A DNA stretch of 64,000 nt from an uncultured Bacteroidales bacterium (GTDB lineage Bacteria > Bacteroidota > Bacteroidia > Bacteroidales > Paludibacteraceae): NCBI GenBank assembly GCA_900316125.1, contig ONBO01000002.1:1-64000 (forward strand), written 5' to 3'. The notes below the pieces were generated by a model that ran no database searches, was not told the DNA's origin, and saw nothing but the letters and a program-made list of their open reading frames with translations. This document shows, one piece after another, positions 52,008 through 61,198 of the stretch. A program made the position numbers and the translations under genes. Position 1 is the stretch's first letter; each line of letters begins with the position of its first letter.

Positions 52008-52030
52008 CAGCCTGTAAAACCAAGCCACCC

Positions 52031-52114
52031 GCCCGGATGGCGGAATTGGTAGACGCGCTGGTCTCAAACACCAGTGGATTAACCTCCATACCGGTTCGAT
52101 CCCGGTTCCGGGCA
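52031..52114 (+). tRNA. tRNA-Leu (anticodon CAA)
   Basis: This is an 84-nt class II tRNA. The acceptor GCCCGGA (52031-52037) pairs with TCCGGGC (52107-52113), and the discriminator is A. The anticodon stem CTGGT/ACCAG encloses CTCAAAC, so the anticodon is CAA, reading UUG. A long variable arm follows, then TTCGATC in the T loop. The 3' CCA is not encoded. Confidence 0.95.
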
Positions 52115-52146
52115 CGAAAAAAGCGGCTGCATAGCCGCTTTTTTCG
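52115..52146 (+). terminator. Intrinsic terminator of tRNA-Leu
   Basis: A perfect 14-bp stem, CGAAAAAAGCGGCT with AGCCGCTTTTTTCG, and a GCAT loop begins at the base after the tRNA discriminator. Confidence 0.85.
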
Positions 52147-52178
52147 TCATAATAGATCATACAAACTACCATTCAGAT

Positions 52179-53105
52179 TCAGATTCGTATTCTCAGTGCG
52201 TTCTTTATCACTTCAAGTTTGTAGGGTCCGGTACCTATAAGCTCGCCATCTATCTCACAGATAGTCTCTACAGGGGCCTCAATGGTTAACTCCGATGTAC
52301 GGAAATGGTACATATTGCTCTCCTTGGCCTGCTTTAATGTACCGTCATAGAGGCGGCTCACATTCTTTATCACAGTGAACTTGCTGATGTCACCAAACAC
52401 AGCCACATCAAAAAGGCCGTCATTGTTCACAGCGTCAGGGGTCTGCATCATTCCGCCGCCTGTGTATTTACCGTTGCCCACGCTTATGGAGAGAACGTTC
52501 TCACTTATGCATCCGTCGTCATATTTTACAGTAAATGGTATCTTTTTGCTTGAAATGAGGCACTTTAGCAGGCTGTACAGATATGTCAGCTTGTGACCGC
52601 GCTCCTTGGCCGTCATGCTTTTTGTGGCCTTTATTATCTGGGCGTCAAAGCCGAATCCGGCGGAGTTTATAAAATATTTGCGTTTGTGCTCTCCATTCTC
52701 ATAGTAGTGAATAAGACCTACGTCCTGTATGTGGACATCGCCCGTAATGATATTCTGCAACGCCTCTTCCAGCACAGGACTCTGACCGTAGTAGCGTACA
52801 CAGTCATTACCTGTTCCGTATGATACGGCGCTAAGCGTAAGTTCGTCATAATCAACCACATTCTGGAGCATAAAACCATTTAGCACTTCACTAATTGTAC
52901 CGTCGCCGCCAATAGCCACAAAGTGACGGTACCCCTCCTCAATAAATTTTTGCACCTTTTTTGTGGCGTCACCGGCACATGTGGTCATGTAATAGGAGAA
53001 CTCCCTCTCATTGCGTTTCATTACAATAGCCACATCCTGCCAAACGGTGTCAGTATATCCGCCTGCGGCAGGGTTTATTATGAACATTAGCGTCTCTTTT
53101 TTCAT
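52179..53105 (-). CDS. Diacylglycerol kinase-family lipid kinase (YegS/DgkB type)
   Basis: This 308-residue soluble kinase has the DAGK catalytic fold: FIINPAAGG (8-16), the nucleotide-binding GGDGT (66-70) with ISEVLNGF, YGTGNDCVRYYG near 98, and the C-terminal beta domain with SVGNGKYTGGGMMQTP and ICEIDGELIGTGPY. It phosphorylates a lipid alcohol, probably diacylglycerol or a sphingoid or ceramide base, since Bacteroidales make sphingolipids. The sequence alone does not decide the substrate. It follows the WG-repeat gene by 15 bp and is likely its operon partner. Confidence 0.88.
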   Translation of the reverse strand: MKKETLMFIINPAAGGYTDTVWQDVAIVMKRNEREFSYYMTTCAGDATKKVQKFIEEGYRHFVAIGGDGTISEVLNGFMLQNVVDYDELTLSAVSYGTGNDCVRYYGQSPVLEEALQNIITGDVHIQDVGLIHYYENGEHKRKYFINSAGFGFDAQIIKATKSMTAKERGHKLTYLYSLLKCLISSKKIPFTVKYDDGCISENVLSISVGNGKYTGGGMMQTPDAVNNDGLFDVAVFGDISKFTVIKNVSRLYDGTLKQAKESNMYHFRTSELTIEAPVETICEIDGELIGTGPYKLEVIKNALRIRI

Positions 53106-53120
53106 AGCTATAAGTGTAGT

Positions 53121-54137
53121 TTACTCTTTTGCGTGCGCCTCCAGACCGTTTTCTCCCATGTAAATGCTCTCATAGATGCAAGGCATCAGCTCTTTGCCAA
53201 ACTCGTCCACAAGCCCCCATCCGTCATTGCCTTCTACCGCAAAGTATATTACGCCGCCGTCTGCATAGGCCGGGGATATGGTTTTGTATAAAAAGTCTAT
53301 GAGTACATTTCCGTATAAGTCAATAAGCGCACATAGGCCGTCCTTTTCACAAATGGCAAAGTACCTGCCGTCAACGCAGATTATCTGAATTGAACTGAAC
53401 TGAGGCTTCTGGGTCATGGACCAGTTGCCTGTAATCTTGTTTTTTGTAACTAAGCCCCACTTGGGGTTTTTCTTGCCTTTTGCCACTCCAATAGGAGCCT
53501 CCTTGTCCACGCATTTAACATCGTCAAACTGGAACCAGAGGAAAAACTTCCCAGCCCATGCCTTGTCACGGGTAAGGTCCGCAATTCCCCATTTCTTGCC
53601 AGTCCAGCGCTGAATACAAGCTGCATGACAGTCATAGATGTACATACGTGTCATTATGCTGGCCTCCGGTGTCATAATCCATTTTTGCTGGTTGTCATCC
53701 CAGATGGAGTAGTAGCCGTCACTGTTCTTTGTAACGTAGAACCCTCCGTCTCCGTTACCCTCCTGCTTGCTTATCTCCGATGTTATTTGACGCTGGCGGT
53801 TGGCGCTAAGTGCGGTAGTGAGCAAATCACCAAGCAGCGATGTGGCGGTTGAAATCAAATAAGCGTTTGTGGATACGGTGGTTCCTGAGTATCCGCTTGG
53901 TATGGAAGTGCCGCCGGATTTAGTGGTTGTGCTTACGCTTTTAGTAGCGTACGGGCATGTTGATTTGTGAGGCGTGCCGTTAAGTTTCACTCCGCAATAG
54001 GCGCAGACGGGGTCGCTTGCCTTAGGCACGCTGACATCTGTACCTGCTATTTTTTTTAACTGATTGTAGGCAGTCTGTGCTGATACTGAGCCTAATATCG
54101 TGAAGAACAATAGAATAAGCGTAATTGTCTTTTTCAT
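53121..54137 (-). CDS. Secreted WG-repeat protein with CxxC-H-C motif
   Basis: This 338-residue protein has a signal peptide (MKKTITLILLFFTILGSVSA). A small zinc-ribbon-like motif C45-x2-C48...H57-x3-C61 (CAYCGVKL, HKSTC) follows, then a Ser/Thr/Gly-rich stretch. The C-terminal half has WG-type beta repeats (KWGIADLT, KWGLVTKN, GWGLVDEFGKELMP). WG repeats are common in secreted or surface proteins of Bacteroidota, and their binding partners are mostly unknown. It has a possible -7 box at 54164-54171 and is co-transcribed with the lipid kinase downstream. Confidence 0.8.
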   Translation of the reverse strand: MKKTITLILLFFTILGSVSAQTAYNQLKKIAGTDVSVPKASDPVCAYCGVKLNGTPHKSTCPYATKSVSTTTKSGGTSIPSGYSGTTVSTNAYLISTATSLLGDLLTTALSANRQRQITSEISKQEGNGDGGFYVTKNSDGYYSIWDDNQQKWIMTPEASIMTRMYIYDCHAACIQRWTGKKWGIADLTRDKAWAGKFFLWFQFDDVKCVDKEAPIGVAKGKKNPKWGLVTKNKITGNWSMTQKPQFSSIQIICVDGRYFAICEKDGLCALIDLYGNVLIDFLYKTISPAYADGGVIYFAVEGNDGWGLVDEFGKELMPCIYESIYMGENGLEAHAKE

Positions 54138-54163
54138 AGTGATGGGTGGTTTATAAAATCGTA

Positions 54164-54171
54164 CAAACTTA
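54164..54171 (-). promoter_or_regulatory. -7 box of the WG-repeat / lipid kinase operon
   Basis: TAAGTTTG on the minus strand fits TAnnTTTG, about 27 bp before the ATG at 54137. No -33 TTTG is evident. Confidence 0.4.
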
Positions 54172-54250
54172 CAAAATTAATCTTAATGTTGGGGCCTCAT
54201 AATCCAATAATCTGCAATATTGGGTTGGCGTAGCAATTTTAAATAAAATC

Positions 54251-54290
54251 ATTTGAAATAGTTTTATTTGAAATAAAGTTATTAATTTTG
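54251..54290 (+). promoter_or_regulatory. recQ promoter region with two ATTTGAAATA units
   Basis: ATTTGAAATA occurs at 54251-54260 and 54266-54275, again with 15-bp period and the spacer GTTTT also seen at 50686-50690. A -7 box TAATTTTG follows at 54283-54290, about 24 bp before the ATG. The units resemble those before the ATPase gene at 50764. Confidence 0.55.
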
Positions 54291-54313
54291 GGTCAAATAT
54301 CACTTCTGGCTAA

Positions 54314-56215
54314 ATGTATCGTGACATCCTGAAAAAATACTGGGGGTATGACTCCTTCCGCTCACTGCAGCAGGAGATAATAGAGTCTGTGGGTAGCGGC
54401 AGGGACACTCTTGGGCTTATGCCTACAGGCGGTGGCAAATCCATAACGTTCCAAGTGCCGGCAATGGCCATGGACGGAATATGCCTTGTGGTCACGCCCC
54501 TCATAGCGCTGATGAAAGATCAGGTTGCCAACCTCAAAGCCAGAGGGATAAAGGCAGCCGCCATCTATGCAGGCATGACCTATCAGAGCATGATGGAGAC
54601 ATTCAGCAACTGCATCTACGGGAACTACAAATTTCTATACGTATCGCCTGAAAGGCTTGGCACCAGAATCTTCTTGGAGCAGCTGCCCCACCTGAAGGTG
54701 TGCCTTATAGCGGTGGATGAGTCACACTGTATATCACAGTGGGGGTATGACTTTCGCCCCTCATATCTCAAGATAGCGGAGGTGCGCCATCTGCTGCCCG
54801 GGGTGCCAGTGCTTGCACTTACAGCCACCGCCACACCCGCCGTGGTTGATGACATACAGGAGAAACTTGAGTTCCGTGAAAAGAATGTGTTCCGCAAGAG
54901 TTTCCTACGTCAGAACCTCGCCTACATAGTTCGCAAGACAGAGGACAAGCCTCAGCAGCTGCTAAACATTCTAAAGGCTGTGCCAGGCACAAGCGTGGTG
55001 TATGTAAGGAACCGTAAAAAGACGGTGGAGGTGGCAGACACCTTGAAGAAGGCAGGCGTAGCGGCTCATCACTTTCACGCAGGTCTCACAAACGCCAGCA
55101 AAGATGAGATACAGGCAGGCTGGAAGAGCGGCAAATACAGAGTCATAGTGGCCACAAACGCATTTGGCATGGGCATTGACAAGGCGGACGTGCGCACAGT
55201 AATCCACATTGATATACCAGACAGCCTTGAAGCCTACTTCCAGGAGGCAGGACGTGCCGGCCGCGATGAGAAAAAAGCCTACGCCGTGCTACTCTATGAC
55301 AATGAGGATATTACAAAGTTAAAGAAACGCATCACGGACACATTCCCGTCCCGTGAAAAGATAACACAAGTCTATAACGCACTTGCAAACTACTTCCAGA
55401 TAGCGGTAGAGTGCGGAGAAGGCGGCAGCCATGACTTTGACATCATGGAGTTCTGCTCCACATTCAAGTTCTCAATGATGACCGCCCATAATGCGCTCAA
55501 GATACTGGAACTGGCAGGTTATATAGAGTACAAGGAGGATGACGAGGCCTACTCACGAGTGATGTTCCTAGGCTACCGTGATGACCTTTACAACACAGAC
55601 TGCAGCGCCAGTGAGGAGCAGGTCATAAACTATCTGCTGCGTAACTACACCGGCCTCTACTCCAACTATGCCATCATACATGAGGGGGAGATAGCCTTGA
55701 AGACAGGCCTTACAGCCACCGATGTAGCCTCTGTGCTAATACAGCTATCTCGCAGGCGCATAATAAATTACATACCGCACAAAGTCACCCCTGTAATCTT
55801 CTACACCCGAGACCGTGTGCCAGAGAGGTATCTGGACATTAGCCGTGAAGTTTATGAGGTACGCAAGCAGAAGTTCACAGAGCTCATTGAGTCAATAATC
55901 CATTACGCCACCAACACCACCCAGTGCCGCAGCCGCATGCTTCTCAGCTACTTTGGAGAAGATAATGCCAAAGATTGCGGAGTATGTGACGTATGCCTCG
56001 CCCGCAAGAAAAATGGAAATATTCCACAAGGAACTGAAGATAAAATATTAACTTTGCTCTCAGAAAACGACAGTATGACCATCGATGCCATCACCGAGGC
56101 GCTAAAAATCTCAAAAGATGAGGTCATCAAAGCAATAAGATATTTAAATGATAGTGATAAATTACGTGAAATATCTGTTGCAAAAGTAAGCGTCTCCACC
56201 CACGGAGACGTATAG
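54314..56215 (+). CDS. recQ: RecQ-family ATP-dependent DNA helicase
   Basis: This 633-residue superfamily 2 helicase (3'-5') has Walker A PTGGGKS (37-43), VVTPLIALMKDQV, Walker B/motif II VDESHCISQWGYDFRPSY (DESH, with the RecQ aromatic loop), LTATATP, YVRNRKK, ATNAFGMGIDKADVR and motif VI QEAGRAGRD. The RecQ zinc-binding region is CRSRMLL...CGVCDVC, followed by a winged helix. The HRDC domain is absent, leaving a short C-terminal helix-turn-helix-like segment (MTIDAITEALKISKDEVIKAI). It works in recombination repair and restart of stalled forks. Confidence 0.93.
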   Translation: MYRDILKKYWGYDSFRSLQQEIIESVGSGRDTLGLMPTGGGKSITFQVPAMAMDGICLVVTPLIALMKDQVANLKARGIKAAAIYAGMTYQSMMETFSNCIYGNYKFLYVSPERLGTRIFLEQLPHLKVCLIAVDESHCISQWGYDFRPSYLKIAEVRHLLPGVPVLALTATATPAVVDDIQEKLEFREKNVFRKSFLRQNLAYIVRKTEDKPQQLLNILKAVPGTSVVYVRNRKKTVEVADTLKKAGVAAHHFHAGLTNASKDEIQAGWKSGKYRVIVATNAFGMGIDKADVRTVIHIDIPDSLEAYFQEAGRAGRDEKKAYAVLLYDNEDITKLKKRITDTFPSREKITQVYNALANYFQIAVECGEGGSHDFDIMEFCSTFKFSMMTAHNALKILELAGYIEYKEDDEAYSRVMFLGYRDDLYNTDCSASEEQVINYLLRNYTGLYSNYAIIHEGEIALKTGLTATDVASVLIQLSRRRIINYIPHKVTPVIFYTRDRVPERYLDISREVYEVRKQKFTELIESIIHYATNTTQCRSRMLLSYFGEDNAKDCGVCDVCLARKKNGNIPQGTEDKILTLLSENDSMTIDAITEALKISKDEVIKAIRYLNDSDKLREISVAKVSVSTHGDV

Positions 56216-56310
56216 TGGGAGGGACCCATAGGGTCACAGACCCGTATGGGAGGGCCGAAGCCCTTTACAAAAGGGCTGAGCCTTACGTTGTAACAGATAT
56301 TTCATGTAAG
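56216..56310. repeat. GC-rich inverted repeats between recQ and rnz
   Basis: Two potential hairpins: CCCATA-GGGT paired with ACCC-TATGGG (about 56224-56249), and AGCCCTTT/AAAGGGCT with a 3-base loop (about 56257-56279). There is no T run, so it is not a standard terminator. The composition differs from the AT-rich gaps elsewhere in the window. Confidence 0.5.
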
Positions 56311-56318
56311 TGAACAAT

Positions 56319-57230
56319 ATGGATTTCAAACTTAATATATTAGGAACAGGCGCCGCCGTCCCCGCCCACGGCCGGTTCTCAGCTGCACAAGTTCTGGAGA
56401 CTCATAACAAGAGTTTCCTCATAGACTGCGCTGACGGCACACAGCACCAGTTTCTGAACTGCAACGTAAAATCCACACGTCTGAGCCACATATTCATATC
56501 ACATCTGCACGGAGACCACTGTTTTGGCATAATAGCCCTGCTATCAACCTTAGGCATGACAGGTCATACAAACGATATTTACATACACTCTCACCCTGAC
56601 CTTGAGGCTCTGCTACGACCAATGCTAAACTATTTCTGTTTTGACCTTGACTTTAAGATATATTTTGAACCGTTTGACCCGCTCACAAGCAACATAATAT
56701 ATGAAGACCGCTCCATAACGGTTACTTCCATACCGCTTGTACACTCCATGCCCACCTGTGGTTTTCTGTTCCGTGAAAAAGAGGGCGCCCCGCATTTAAG
56801 AAAAGAAATGCTTGACTTCTATAACGTGCCGTTATCCATGTATCCAAGCATAAAAGAGGGAGCGGATTTTGTCACCACCGATGGCCGCATAGTGCCAAAC
56901 ATGCACCTGACCACTCCACCTTCGCCAGCAAAAAGCTACGCCTACTGCTCAGACACACGCTACACAGAGCGTATAATACCAATAATTGAGGGGGTTGACT
57001 GCCTTTACCATGAAGCCACATACGCCACTCCTGAACTTGACAAGGCAAAAAAGCACCTCCACTCCACTGCCGCAGAAGCAGCCACCATAGCCCAAAAGGC
57101 AGGAGTAAAGCAGCTCATCATAGGCCACTACTCCAAACGCTATGACACCATTGAGCCACTGCTCCGTGAGGCGCAAGCCATATTCCCCGCCACCACCGCC
57201 GCGTATGACGGGCTAAAAGTTCGATTCTGA
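56319..57230 (+). CDS. rnz: Ribonuclease Z (tRNA 3' endonuclease)
   Basis: This 303-residue metallo-beta-lactamase-fold enzyme cuts tRNA precursors after the discriminator base. That is needed here because the tRNA-Leu in this window lacks an encoded CCA. The zinc motif is SHLHGDHCFG (61-70). Further ligands lie in LVHSMPTCGF, YCSDTRYTE and HEATY, with HLHSTAAEAA and IIGHYSKRY in the C-terminal part. The ATG at 56319 is preferred over an in-frame GTG three codons upstream. Confidence 0.93.
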   Translation: MDFKLNILGTGAAVPAHGRFSAAQVLETHNKSFLIDCADGTQHQFLNCNVKSTRLSHIFISHLHGDHCFGIIALLSTLGMTGHTNDIYIHSHPDLEALLRPMLNYFCFDLDFKIYFEPFDPLTSNIIYEDRSITVTSIPLVHSMPTCGFLFREKEGAPHLRKEMLDFYNVPLSMYPSIKEGADFVTTDGRIVPNMHLTTPPSPAKSYAYCSDTRYTERIIPIIEGVDCLYHEATYATPELDKAKKHLHSTAAEAATIAQKAGVKQLIIGHYSKRYDTIEPLLREAQAIFPATTAAYDGLKVRF

Positions 57231-57252
57231 CGACCCCCCAAAAGAAAGCTCG

Positions 57253-57350
57253 TTTTTCGTCCAAATGTGGGTAAAAATATATAGATTTGGACAAAAAACA
57301 TGTATTTTTCATCCAAATGTGGGTAAAAACATATAGATTTGGACAAAAAA
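57253..57350 (+). repeat. Two tandem 52-bp units, each with an inverted repeat
   Basis: Units 57253-57298 and 57305-57350 are identical except for two bases. Each has TTTTTC, then [G/A]TCCAAAT, TGTGGGTAAAAA and ATTTGGAC, so it can form a GTCCAAAT/ATTTGGAC stem, and it ends in a run of A. They lie between rnz and the promoter of the ATPase gene at 57423. Confidence 0.8.
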
Positions 57351-57363
57351 ACAACTAAGCATC

Positions 57364-57394
57364 TTGCACACTCTAAGTAAAATCCATATCTTTG
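57364..57394 (+). promoter_or_regulatory. Promoter of the second ATPase gene
   Basis: TTG (57364-57366), a 20-bp spacer and TATCTTTG (57387-57394), about 28 bp before the ATG at 57423. The tandem 52-bp units end 13 bp upstream of the -33 element. Confidence 0.65.
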
Positions 57395-57422
57395 CATTAC
57401 GTTGCAATTATAAAAACACGAT

Positions 57423-58859
57423 ATGGAAAATCTGATAGGCCGAATACACGAACTTGGAGAACTTAAGGAATCATTAGAATCTAAGCGTTCTGAATTTGTT
57501 ATTCTTTATGGCCGCCGCCGTGTAGGCAAAACATTTTTAGTACGCAAATTCTTCAATGACCAATACACGTTCCACTTTGTGGGAGCGCATGGGAAAAAAA
57601 CTAAACACCAACTTAAGTATTTTCAGGAAGCGTTACAACGTTACTCAAACAACAACATTCCCACACTAAAAAATTGGCACGAGGCGTTTCTTCAACTTGA
57701 GCACTATCTGGAAACATGCAAAGAACAGCGAAAAGTCCTATTCTTTGACGAGATGCCATGGATTGATGCGCAAAAGAGTGATTTTGTGGAGGAGTTAGAG
57801 TATTTCTGGGCAAGTTGGGTACAAAATAGGGATGACATTGTTTTTATTGCATGTGGCAGTGCCACCACTTGGATGAAAGAGAAACTGGAAGACAACCAAG
57901 GAGGGTTGCATAACCGTATAACACGCCGCATATATTTACGTCCTTTCTATCTGAGTGAGTGCCGCTCGTATCTTAAAGCAAATGGGTTTGACTGGGACGA
58001 GTACATGATAATGCAGTCCTACATGATTTTTGGTGGAGTGCCATACTACCTCAGCCTACTAAAAAACAACCTGAGCCTTGTTGAAAATGTGGATTCACTA
58101 ATCTTCCGCATAGGCGGTAATCTTAGCGATGAATTCAACGAACTATACAACGCACTCTTCAAAAAAGCAGACCGCTACATTAAGATTGTAAAATTTCTTG
58201 CAACCAAACGAGAAGGGTTCACAAAGACAGAAATAGCAAATAGCACAGGTTTCTCAGGCGGAGGATTAACAAAGATGCTGGACAATTTGGAACGTTGTGA
58301 TTTTATAATATCATACGTTCAATTTGGCAATAAAACAAAACAGACGATATATCGTCTGTGTGACTTCTTCACGCTATTCTATCTACGTTATGCCAATAAC
58401 AACTCTAAAGATGAGCATTATTGGCAGCACCATTTCCAAGACCGCAGCGTTAGCAGCTGGGAAGGATTCTCTTTTGAAGAGCTCTGTCTTAGGCACTTAC
58501 CACACATTAAACATGGGTTGGGTATTTCAGGCATTGCGACAGAGGCTTCATCGTGGAGATATTTACCACAACAGAAAAACAAAACTGAAAGAGGAGCACA
58601 AGTGGATTTGGTCATATCTCGTGCAGATAAAATCATACACTTGTGCGAAATGAAATTTTCCTCTACTTATTACGCCATATCAAAGGATTATGCGGAACGC
58701 CTTACGCAACGCAGACTACAATTCATGGAGGCCAACCGCCTTTCTCGTGGTGCTGTAATAACATTTATCACACCTTATGGACTGCAACAAGGCATCAACA
58801 CCTCTCTCGTTCACTCATCTCTAACATCAAGCCATTTATTTGCAGAGATATTGGAATAA
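57423..58859 (+). CDS. AAA ATPase with C-terminal PD-(D/E)xK-like DUF234 domain
   Basis: This 478-residue protein of the archaeal ATPase_2/DUF234 type opens with the usual IGRIHELGEL. Walker A is YGRRRVGKT (29-37) and Walker B VLFFDEMPWID (~105-115), followed by a sensor ACGSATTWM. A winged helix (TKTEIANSTGFSGGGLTKML) leads to a C-terminal domain with GAQVDLVIS (D~393) and HLCEMKF (E and K near 408-410), the spacing of a PD-(D/E)xK nuclease core. Such ATPases are numerous in Bacteroidota and archaea and have been linked to mobile elements and defence, but no firm role is known. It ends 1 bp from a convergent small gene. Confidence 0.82.
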   Translation: MENLIGRIHELGELKESLESKRSEFVILYGRRRVGKTFLVRKFFNDQYTFHFVGAHGKKTKHQLKYFQEALQRYSNNNIPTLKNWHEAFLQLEHYLETCKEQRKVLFFDEMPWIDAQKSDFVEELEYFWASWVQNRDDIVFIACGSATTWMKEKLEDNQGGLHNRITRRIYLRPFYLSECRSYLKANGFDWDEYMIMQSYMIFGGVPYYLSLLKNNLSLVENVDSLIFRIGGNLSDEFNELYNALFKKADRYIKIVKFLATKREGFTKTEIANSTGFSGGGLTKMLDNLERCDFIISYVQFGNKTKQTIYRLCDFFTLFYLRYANNNSKDEHYWQHHFQDRSVSSWEGFSFEELCLRHLPHIKHGLGISGIATEASSWRYLPQQKNKTERGAQVDLVISRADKIIHLCEMKFSSTYYAISKDYAERLTQRRLQFMEANRLSRGAVITFITPYGLQQGINTSLVHSSLTSSHLFAEILE

Positions 58860-58860
58860 A

Positions 58861-59043
58861 TTACTTGATTCTGCGTAATTCGGTAATTCTATCGTAAATG
58901 CAGATTAGGAGCCCAACGATTCCAATGGCGTAGCCGGCATTGCAAGCCCAACATCCACAGTAGAGAATCTTCATCATGCAGAAGTAAGAGAAGAAGCAGA
59001 GTAACAACAATAATAATTTTAGAGCCCAAACAAAATACTTCAT
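58861..59043 (-). CDS. Small two-helix membrane protein (60 residues)
   Basis: This is a 60-residue frame, KYFVWALKLLLLLLCFFSYF then a Cys-rich turn (CGCWACNAG) and a second hydrophobic segment (GIVGLLICIYD), ending in charged RITELRRIK. It begins 3 bp after the stop of the gene at 59047-59460, with an ATG in good context, so it is probably translated from the same mRNA. No homologue is recognised. Confidence 0.55.
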   Translation of the reverse strand: MKYFVWALKLLLLLLCFFSYFCMMKILYCGCWACNAGYAIGIVGLLICIYDRITELRRIK

Positions 59044-59046
59044 GGT

Positions 59047-59460
59047 TTAGTTGGCGCAATTAATTGGTTTGCAATTATATTGTGTGATTAGAATTTTTGC
59101 TCCCTTAGGAGTTAATACAAGGCTTTTCCCAGCATGTTTTTCTGGAATTTTATAGCATGCGGCTTGCAGTTTAAGGTCTTGTGTTTTTCTGTGGTCTTCA
59201 TTCCATGAATTATTCTCCACAAATAACAAACCTGCTTTTTTGCAATCTTTTAAATCAACATTGGCAGTAAATGACCATACAGAATCATTTATTTGTGTCA
59301 TTGGAATGAACGTCTCATTGTATTCTTTAGGTACGTTCCACATCCAAACATACATGTTTTTCCACTCTGATGCGGTAATTGTCAACTTAATATTTTGTTT
59401 CTGTCCCCATAAAAGTATGGAACACAATAATGCGAGCGATAAAATCAGAAGCTTTTTCAT
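59047..59460 (-). CDS. Small secreted protein, possible starch-binding-like fold
   Basis: This 137-residue protein has a signal peptide (MKKLLILSLALLCSILLWGQ). The mature part is beta-rich (NIKLTITASEWKNMYVWMW, NDSVWSFTANVDL, AGLLFVENNSWNEDHRKTQDL). The spaced VxxW, PMT, VWSF and FVENNSW recall the small CBM26-type starch-binding fold, but this is a pattern impression only. The frame is open to 59514, yet the -7 box at 59512-59519 overlaps that start, so Met at 59460 is chosen. It shares an mRNA with the 60-residue membrane protein. Confidence 0.65.
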   Translation of the reverse strand: MKKLLILSLALLCSILLWGQKQNIKLTITASEWKNMYVWMWNVPKEYNETFIPMTQINDSVWSFTANVDLKDCKKAGLLFVENNSWNEDHRKTQDLKLQAACYKIPEKHAGKSLVLTPKGAKILITQYNCKPINCAN

Positions 59461-59511
59461 ATAAGTATTTAGTATGTGCTGATTCCCATCATAAACAACC
59501 TTTATATCTTG

Positions 59512-59519
59512 CAAAGATA
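59512..59519 (-). promoter_or_regulatory. -7 box of the small secreted protein operon
   Basis: TATCTTTG on the minus strand fits TAnnTTTG, leaving a leader of about 45 nt to the ATG at 59460. Confidence 0.5.
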
Positions 59520-59583
59520 GTGAATTTTATTTATAATGAATGAGTATTTACCCACAAACAGCGGACAAAATAGTCCGATTTTA

Positions 59584-59614
59584 TTGATTTGTATTGAATA
59601 AAGTTGTACCTTTG
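59584..59614 (+). promoter_or_regulatory. Promoter of the guaB operon
   Basis: TTG (59584-59586), a 20-bp spacer and TACCTTTG (59607-59614). The leader before the guaB ATG is about 98 nt. I find no purine riboswitch pattern in it. Confidence 0.55.
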
Positions 59615-59697
59615 CCGTTTAAATAGCACCAAATTAAAATTTAATGCTTTAACCAATAGCACACTCAATGAGTATCCGTTGCGTACAAAACAAATAA

Positions 59698-61197
<1,500 letters not shown>

Positions 61198-61198
61198 A

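Noticed and set aside
49003..52146. A genomic island inserted at tRNA-Leu
   Set aside because: There is no integrase or transposase and no direct copy of the tRNA 3' end elsewhere in the window, and base composition does not shift clearly.
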